Of a DNA stretch of 64,000 bases, positions 57,440-64,000 are shown in pieces. Each line of letters starts with the position of its first letter. Positions within the stretch are counted from its first letter, which is position 1. The position numbers and the translations under genes were made by a program. This stretch comes from Mauremys mutica (lineage: Eukaryota > Chordata > Testudines > Geoemydidae). The stretch covers positions 24,498,840 to 24,562,839 of the forward strand of contig NC_059077.1 in assembly GCF_020497125.1 (NCBI RefSeq), read 5' to 3'. Below the pieces are notes generated by a model that was not told the DNA's origin, did no database searches, and saw only the letters and a program-made list of their open reading frames with translations.

Positions 57440-58852
57440 GTGACAGAGTGCTGAGGTGTGACGGATGGGTCTGCATTCTGATCACTGTGACTTCAATGAG
57501 TTTCCCACATTGTTTCCAACGTGAGTTTCAATTCTGGGACTTTCCAAGGCTGGATAAAAAGGAAAACACCTGCCATCAATATAAAGGTGGGAAAAGGTGA
57601 TCATGGACCTGGCCTCAGGATGTTCATTGATCCAGGGTTTTTTAGTGAAGCCCCACTGGAGGCTCCCCAGGGGAGACTGTAGAGTTAGAATGCATTCTGG
57701 GGAGTGGAAACTGTCCGGTGGCAGAGGTACCCCTAGAAGTAAAGGAGAAATTTTAGACGGAAGCAGGTGGGAGTAGTGAAGAGGCTACCCCAGCCAGTCA
57801 TAGTGGGGACAGATTGGAGCCCCTCCCCTACAGAAAGAAAGCAGGTGGCCGGGGCCCCAGATAGGTAACGAAGGGATAAATGAGGAAGGAGGAAGAAGGG
57901 CCCATGTTAAAAGGATCAGACCACCCTAGACAGAATTGATACAAGCCAAAAGGAAAATAGAACTGCCCCAGGAGAGAGGGCGGAGAAAAAGAAAAAGGTA
58001 GAACTAAGCTTGAGGTGTGGAAAAACAGCCCAAGCTCAGTCCTAGGAGGTGGACAGGCCCGGGAACCTGTGTCACAGGAAGGGGAGGAATCTAGAGGGTA
58101 GTTTATGGGACTGGGAGAACCAGAGGCCTTAGGGCAGGAGGAGAACAGGGGACAAAAATAGGCCCTACCCCAAGCCAAGGGGGAAGAAGATAAGGAGAGT
58201 TGGCCTACAGGTTGTCCATAGCGTGAAGATCTGTGGGGGGAGACCAAATTATGGGTACATCCCCCACTCTTAAAACATGATTTCTGAGGATGGAGGGTGG
58301 AAGGACCCAGAAAGAGGATCCTACAAGACCACCCTGGGGACAAATGGGAATGTAACCAAGCAAGCACCTCCTACAAGGAGGGGAGGGCATGAGAGGGGAA
58401 AAAACACTTTTAGGTAACTGGGGGAAGTGTGTGACAGAATGCTGAGGTCTAAAAGATGGATCAGCACTCTGATCATTGTGGCCTCAATTAGTTTGAGGAA
58501 ACAGGGCAGCATTAGCCAATCAAACAGGGAAGCTGGCCGAGTTAAGGAATTAATTGGTCCATCAGTGACTAGCTTGATAAAAGGCATGAAGGACGTGTTA
58601 GAGATGGAAGGACAGTGCTAGCTGTGCCCAGACTAAAGGAGATCCCAAGGAAGGGAGATTCCTTTTCTTTCCAGGGCCCTGATGAACTGGGGTTGAAAGC
58701 AACAGGGTCATAGGTATTAGAATTGTTGTAGTGCGCTGTACAGGTGTTGGTGGAGGAGACTTGAATACATTTTACAGAGTGGACACTAAAAGAATGAAGT
58801 CTGAGTGCTGCAGTGATCCAGGATGGGGGGAACTTATGCCCCATTACACCTG
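57440..58852 (+). mobile_element. short two-LTR retroelement, coding capacity lost
   Basis: Two related direct repeats start TGTGACAGA(G/A)TGCTGAGG, at 57440 and 58432. The first runs to about 57830 ('ccctcccctaca') and the second to about 58852 ('gccccattaca'), both TG...CA. Between them are about 600 bp of strikingly purine-rich + strand sequence with no intact frame. A polypurine stretch 'ggggaagtg' precedes the second LTR, as a plus-strand priming site would. Flanks TCTAC and CCTGC agree at 3 of 5. The LTRs have diverged greatly, so it is old. A 179-codon - strand ORF over the interior is a mirror of the purine bias. Confidence 0.65.
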
Positions 58853-59092
58853 CACTGAAATCAATGGGAGTTTGGGCTAAGCAAGGAATGCAGGGTTGAA
58901 GTCTATATTTGTAGATTTATTATTGTTTCTTTACAGGGCAAAAGAAGAATTTTGTTTGGATATACTTTCTGAGGGTACTACATTTTCTCTTTTGGGGGGG
59001 CAATATTTTTTTTTCTTGGACACTAACTGAAAGTGCCCCTTTTCTGTACATTTGTTCTGAGTTGCCCCACTGACTTAGTTATCCCACCACTT
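58853..59092. other. no gene recognised
   Basis: Short unassigned spacer. 'tgcactgaaatcaatgggag' at 58851-58872 is a common old repeat phrase. Confidence 0.4.
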
Positions 59093-59205
59093 AGATTGTA
59101 AGCTCTTTTGAGCAGGACCATCTTTTTGTTATGTGTGGGTCCAGTGCCTTGCATGATGCAGGCTTCTAGACAATATTGTAACACAAACAATAAATAACCA
59201 CTTAA
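59093..59205 (+). repeat. L2/MIR-like 3' tail
   Basis: 'agattgtaagctcttttgag', 'caggaccatctttttgttat', 'gtccagtgccttgcatgatg' and 'caataaataa'. The same order as the L2/MIR tail; best-preserved copy in the window. Confidence 0.7.
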
Positions 59206-59964
59206 AAGACAATTCCAAACTGTTGTGTGGAAATGCAACGTTGCAGAAGATGATGGTACTCAATCTTCCCCTGCAAATCCTTCCCATAATAAGAGTTAAT
59301 AATGGAAACGGGGTTTTTTGCTTTCATTGTATAAATGAAAAATCATGCTTCCTTGGATATAAATTTCATTGGTTTTGAAAATCAAATGGCATGCTTCTTA
59401 AAAGAAGTTAGAACAGAAGAATTCCATTTCTAAAGAAATGACAGTACCAAAAAAAATCTATTTTTTCAAAGCGTAGTTAGGAACTTGCTGCATAAGACAC
59501 CTGGGTGTCAAAATTATTCTTACTGCAGCTTGTAGACATTCTCTTTTTATTAACATAAAAGGACTTCCAAAGGGTTCTTGTAATCTCATTATAAATTAAA
59601 CACAAATAACAACAATAACATGACATTACACATAAGAGAGAAACACACAAAAGAAGGGGAAATCTGAGTTTAATTTGTCAAAACATCCTTAATCATCTGC
59701 ACCAGACATTCCCACTAAATTCATTGTGGGGAAGGGACAACCAGCAGTGAAATTCTGATCCTTCCACAAATTTAATGTAGCCCCTCCATGAACCTATATA
59801 CTGAGTGCAGCTCTGCTAGTCCTCCATGAGTGAAAAATGTTACAATATACAATACATTTTCATACAGCTTCCTTCATCCAAAACATTATGAAACAAAAGG
59901 GAGAGACAATCATAAGCTCTAGAGGAACAGAAGGATTAAAAGTGAGATCTAAAGGGAAGTGTAT
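59206..59964. other. no gene recognised
   Basis: AT-rich unassigned sequence. Confidence 0.45.
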
Positions 59965-60340
59965 CTATGTCTACACTTACAGCAGCGTGTAGAGTACAGA
60001 TGCTGCACGCTCAGCTACCACGTGTATAAATAGTAGCATAGATGGTGAGGCACTGCTTAGGTGACCGGAGTACAGACATTCCCGAACCTTAGAGTCTGTA
60101 TCTTACATGGCTCTCTATATGCACAAGCAGTGCCTCCCGCATCTACCCTGCAATTTTAAGCAGTGTATCATCACACTACTGGAGCCTTGACCCACGGCCT
60201 CCCCGTCCCCACCCCCCATCTCCCCAGCCAGATCCCTTCACTGCCACGTGAAGCTACACACCACAGTGTGGATGCAGCCTGCTTCTCAATGTGGCATGTA
60301 GCTACACGTATCCTACACGATGCAGCAAATGTAGACAAGA
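59965..60340. mobile_element. MITE with 'tatgtctacac' ends and long internal palindromes
   Basis: Left 'tgtctacacttacagcagcg' and right 'acgatgcagcaaatgtagaca' (inverse), with further inverse pairs such as 'gatggtgaggcactgctta' (60041) against 'aagcagtgcctcccgcatct' (60125). No usable ORF. The target duplication is unclear. Confidence 0.75.
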
Positions 60341-60378
60341 CCTTGTCCTGGGGCAGCACAAGGGAAAGGCCTAGTACC

Positions 60379-60800
60379 TCACTGATGTGAGTCACAGGAG
60401 GAATAGGGTCAGACTTGTCCAATGCTCAGATGAGAGACCTCCCAGGAACACCTATGTGTTGCGTGACATGTTAATATTTCATTTGGTATTTTTCTTTGAA
60501 TCCATATTAAAGCAGTAGGACAGCTATTGGAATATGGTGCTGTCTTTCAGATGACATATAAAACTGAGGTCTTGGCCTTTTAATATCATTAAGGAATCCA
60601 TGGCACTTTTTTGTAAGAATAGGGTGGTATGTAGCACCTGTGGCCTGAGCAAATTCTATTTTTGGTAATTAAATTCTAAAATTCCTTCTACAATTTCAGT
60701 TAGACATTATATTCTTCTTTACTCTTGCATTAAATAGCTGTGTAGCATTGCGGCATTTGGTTAAACTATCAGACTTCATCCCAGAGGTGGCTATGTAAGA
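60379..60800 (+). repeat. Deu-SINE (AmnSINE1-like) with 5S rRNA-derived head
   Basis: The head at 60385-60461 contains 'gggtcagacttgtccaatgc', 'tcagatgagagacctcccag' and 'gaacacctatgtgttg', which parallel the 3' half of 5S rRNA ('ggtcgggcctggttagtact', 'gatgggagaccgcctgggaa'). The body then has 'tgtctttcagatgacatata', 'aactgaggtcttggcc' and 'gaatccatggcactttt', the conserved central domain of Deu-SINEs. This identifies a Pol III SINE rather than a 5S gene. It lies immediately after a MITE. Family recognition is from memory. Confidence 0.65.
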
Positions 60801-60964
60801 TGTTGTTATTAACTTAATTCTGAACTCCATGGATTGACAGCTTTAAATGATTGGGAAGAGAATCACAGAGCAAATTGTTATTGTTATAATGCAGGTAGTG
60901 CTCCTGTAATTAAGGTTGAGTTGACTTTCCATGCAGACTGTAATATTCCAACAATTTCAAATAG

Positions 60965-61450
60965 CCTGAGGCTCTATGAATAATAAGCTGTTAGTACAGA
61001 TGGAATTTGACCTAGTTTCTACTTTCTGTATGGCTCTTTTTGAGTTCCAGATTGTTGAAGATATCTTGGTTAAGCCAGGATGGTCTCCTACCAGACTTCT
61101 TATCTTTCCTATGCATTGAGATAGTTGGCTTTTGTGCCTTTAATAATGTCTTTCTAAAATAACTGCCAACTCTCCTCAACATGCTTTTCCCTTAGACTTG
61201 CTTCCCACAGGATCCTACCTACCAATTCTCTGAGTTTGCTAATGTCTGCATTCTCATAGTCCATTTTCTATATTCTGCTGTTTTCCTTCCTACCATTTCT
61301 TAAAATGATGAACTCCATAATTTCATGAGTATTTTCACCCAAGTTTCCTTCCACCTTCAAATTCTCAACCAGTTCCTCCCTATTTGTCAGGATAAAATCT
61401 AGAACAGCCTCTCTCCTAGTAGTATCTCCACCTCGCTAATAAAAATGTGT
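60965..61450 (-). pseudogene. CR1 LINE ORF2 fragment, endonuclease-to-RT region
   Basis: The - strand reads '[20 protein letters not shown]' (61415-61355), '[19 protein letters not shown]' and 'LRELVGRILWEASLREKHV'. These are in the order of the CR1 ORF2 stretch after the endonuclease ('...[30 protein letters not shown]'). Stops follow. Neither ORF2 core nor 3' end is present, so it is an internal fragment. Confidence 0.8.
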
Positions 61451-61467
61451 ATCTAATGCATTCCAAG

Positions 61468-61632
61468 CAGGGCCAGATTTCCAATTAGGCACAGTAGGCA
61501 TGTGCCTAGGGGCTCCTAAAAGTTAAAAGTGTGTTAACAGTTTTTTACAGAAAAAATGAAGGTCAGCTGTAGGCAGAGAGGGGTGCTGAAGATGCTGTGC
61601 CTAGGGGTGTATAAGGTGTAAATCCAGCCCTG
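61468..61632. mobile_element. hAT MITE with perfect 8-bp duplication
   Basis: 165 bp from 'cagggccagatttcc' to 'gtaaatccagccctg', flanked by ATTCCAAG at 61460-61467 and 61633-61640. Internal 'gtgcctaggggctcct' and 'gtgcctaggggtgta' form a direct repeat. No ORF. Confidence 0.92.
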
Positions 61633-61640
61633 ATTCCAAG

Positions 61641-62227
61641 AATTTGTTGGATAATCTGTGACCTGCTGTATTATTTTCCCAAGAGATGTCTGGGTAGTTG
61701 AATAATCTTCATAAAATTAAAAACAAATTAAAAATAAAATTTAACTAAATATTGTACTTGAACCTAGAAATGTAAACAAGAATCAAAGTTAATTGTGCTG
61801 ACCTCTTGACAGATAGTGAATTTTCATGAGAAGGAGCATCACTTTGCTAAGAGGGGTTAACAATAGTGATAGAGATAAAATCCAGATGATTCCTGAGGCA
61901 AATTAACACAGATATAAGGTTTTCAAAGTTTATTTTCTGAAAATTTTTCCATAGCAAAATAACCTATCAGAGGAAAATTCCTTTTATTTTTAAGTAAAGG
62001 ATTTTATCACAGTGTTATAGAATACTCTGATGCAGGATTAACTAGGAATCCACCCAGACTAGCTACCTTTATTCTGGAACAGTAATAATGGTACCACAAA
62101 AAAAGGAGGAAGTTAGCCAAAGTCTTTGGGCTAGATGCTCAGCTCATGCAGACCAGAATAGCTCTGTTGAAACTAATGGATCTACACTGACTTACAGCAG
62201 CAAAGGATCTTCCTTTTAGGTTTATTA
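61641..62227. other. no gene recognised
   Basis: Unassigned. An old palindromic repeat fragment may lie at 62145-62212. Confidence 0.4.
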
Positions 62228-62355
62228 TTTTGTTATTTGGATTACATTACCACCTAGAGACCTCGATCATGGTTCTATTGTGCTTCGGGCTGTACAGACA
62301 TTAAACAAAAAGAGAGAGAAAGAGAGAGTTTTAGCCCCATAGAGCTTACAGTCTC
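62228..62355 (-). repeat. L2/MIR-like 3' tail, reverse orientation
   Basis: On the - strand: 'agactgtaagctctatgggg', an inserted (AG)-rich run, 'ttaatgtctgtacagcccga' and 'agcacaatagaaccatgatc', ending in TAATAA. Same family as 15293-15395. Confidence 0.6.
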
Positions 62356-64000
62356 ATGCTAACAATGAGGCTAGGTGTGGTCAGTTGGCAGGATATTATA
62401 GACAGCATGACAGAGGTGAGTCTTGAGAAAGGGTTTCAAGGAGTATAAATAAATGGCCTTATGGATTTTTAGGGGGAGATTTTGCCATTCACAATGGACC
62501 ACAAGGGAGAAAACATGAAGGACACTCCCTGAGGAAGCAGCTGATTGGTGGGAAGTAAAGGTTGTCCATTTTAGCAGAGTTAAGGCTGAGATCAACTTCC
62601 TGATAGGTTGGTAGCACAGCTAAGTAAGCGCAGGGCCAAGTTATGGATAGCTTGTTCCACAGGAGAAAAAAGAGGGTACACAATGGTTGATTTTGCTGTA
62701 ATAAATAGACCTAAAAAATGCCATGTGCATGTTGTCCAGTTTTTTCTTCTCAGTCAGTGCTTGTGATGGAACTAACTTTTCACATACTTCTCTAGAAAAT
62801 TTTCTTCTGCACTTCTCCTGAAGGTATATTCTCTATCCTTCTGTAAATAAAATACAAAAATACACATTTAGTTATTTACTTCAGTCAGCCACTGAAACAG
62901 CAAAAGAGTCTTCACCCTGAATATTTGAAGAAAAAATAAAGTAAATCTGGATTTAATTCACATAACAACTATTCTTTATGAAAGGTAAAAATAAAAAATT
63001 GAGATATGGGAGAGACCTGAGACTCAGATCTGGAGAACATTCCAGTGCTCATTTGAGTGATCCCTGATTTAAGTGGATGTGATTTTGCAACATAAGATCA
63101 AAGCTAGAATAGCTGCTCAAGGAAACCAGACTCTGTGATTAAGAGTCAAAACCTAAGTCAACTGAAGTCAATGGGAGATTTCCTATTGATTGCAGAGGGT
63201 TTTGGATCAGGCCACGAACCATTACAATATGACCCACTGAGTGAACATATCAAATATAGCTGATAAAGAATTAAAAAAGTATTATGGCGAAGTCCACCTG
63301 AATCAGAACAATTAATCAAATGCACAATCCCATCAATTTCAAACTTCTCATCAATTTTGAATTGAGAAGGCCCTAAATCATCACAAATATGATTTACTGT
63401 AGTTTCTACAATGTGAAAAAGCTAAAGATGGAATAGGCATATGACTATGACCCAAAGCCTTTTGATGACAGCTCTATCACTTTTCTAAACCTGGGTCATC
63501 AATAGTTGCATTAGAAATTGGGCAAATATACCTATGGATAAAATTTTCAAAGTATCTTAGTGAATTAGGACCCTAAGTCCCATTTTCAGAAATGATTTGG
63601 GAACTAAGACTTCTAAGTATCCAAGTTACTTTTGAAAATAAACCTTTAAGCCTAAGTGACATCAGTGCTTTTGAAGATTTTAACCTATGTCCTTAGAAGG
63701 AAGTTAAGAGTGATGTAACCCCAGTCATTTAAATGAATGCAGCCTCATATTCAAAATATGATAACATAATCACATAATTAAGATTGGCCTCAAGACAGTC
63801 AAGCAGCCACCATGTAGGCTAGGAATCAAGTTTACAAATGATGCCGTGATGTTGTTGCATAATACAGATTCATTACAAATAAATTACTTCAAAATAGCCA
63901 TAATCCACAGATTTCTAATCAATAGAATATCAAATCAATCACTTGAGAAAGAGTTTTGGCCTTACAATCTTAACCTAGCTTTGGATATATTATAAAAATG
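62356..64000. other. no gene recognised
   Basis: Unassigned AT-rich sequence to the end of the window. The ORFs at 62371-62683 have no recognisable domain. A phrase at 63158-63215 ('aactgaagtcaatgggagat', then 'ttttggatcaggcc') is an old repeat fragment. Confidence 0.45.

Noticed and set aside
57828..58367. 179-codon ORF on -
   Set aside because: Pyrimidine-strand reading of a purine-rich LTR-element interior; no domain and Pro/Ser/Leu-biased.
60385..60461. 5S rRNA gene
   Set aside because: Only a diverged 3' half is present and it continues directly into a Deu-SINE body.

Overview
This window looks like a stretch of sauropsid nuclear genome, most likely turtle, with no recognisable host protein-coding gene. 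The case for turtle is the mix of old interspersed repeats: several 3'-biased CR1 LINE copies, L2/MIR-like tails, a Deu/5S-type SINE, many short hAT-like elements, PIF/Harbinger elements, and TG...CA solo LTRs. A crocodilian source cannot be excluded from the sequence alone. No rRNA, tRNA gene, CRISPR array, operon or bacterial-style gene is visible, and almost every ORF of 60-180 codons is a chance ORF or part of a decayed transposon.

Layout. 1-6759: mostly unassigned sequence with an L2-like tail, a TA-flanked MITE (4702-4887) and a hAT-like palindromic MITE (5807-6074). 6760-11740: a nest of hAT fragments in opposite orientations, a pogo/Tigger transposase relic, and an antisense CR1 interrupted by a solo LTR with a perfect 5-bp target duplication. 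11745-17410: a MIR-like SINE, a small retroposed element with a 5' inversion, back-to-back palindromes and a sense CR1 3' part. 18745-20331: a CR1 ORF1 relic containing a hAT MITE, followed by a GC-rich palindromic hAT MITE. 23140-27200: L2-like LINE remnants and a MITE.

28807-34175 and 45516-47515 hold three PIF/Harbinger elements. The 3.95-kb copy at 30227-34175 is complete from end to end. It has a two-exon Myb/SANT-like gene on the + strand, facing a DDE transposase on the - strand. The 2.0-kb copy is inverted and has lost its middle. Both carry a further conserved coding segment (34 aligned residues, 21 identical by eye). It lies on the transposase strand, antisense to the first Myb intron, and ends 78 or 86 bp from the Myb exon-1 donor. 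This possible third gene is the most interesting item in the window.

35730-44503: LTR-like sequence, two solo LTRs of one family in opposite orientation, and a long hAT element. 47826-54672: AT-rich low-complexity repeats, small hAT MITEs and another solo LTR. 54915-64000: a CR1 with a damaged RT active site, a short two-LTR element, a MITE next to a 5S-headed SINE, an antisense CR1 fragment and a hAT MITE with a perfect 8-bp duplication.

Functionally this is a repeat graveyard. The transposase and reverse transcriptase relics all carry stops, frameshifts or lost catalytic residues. Family names rest on motif recognition, not on a database search.
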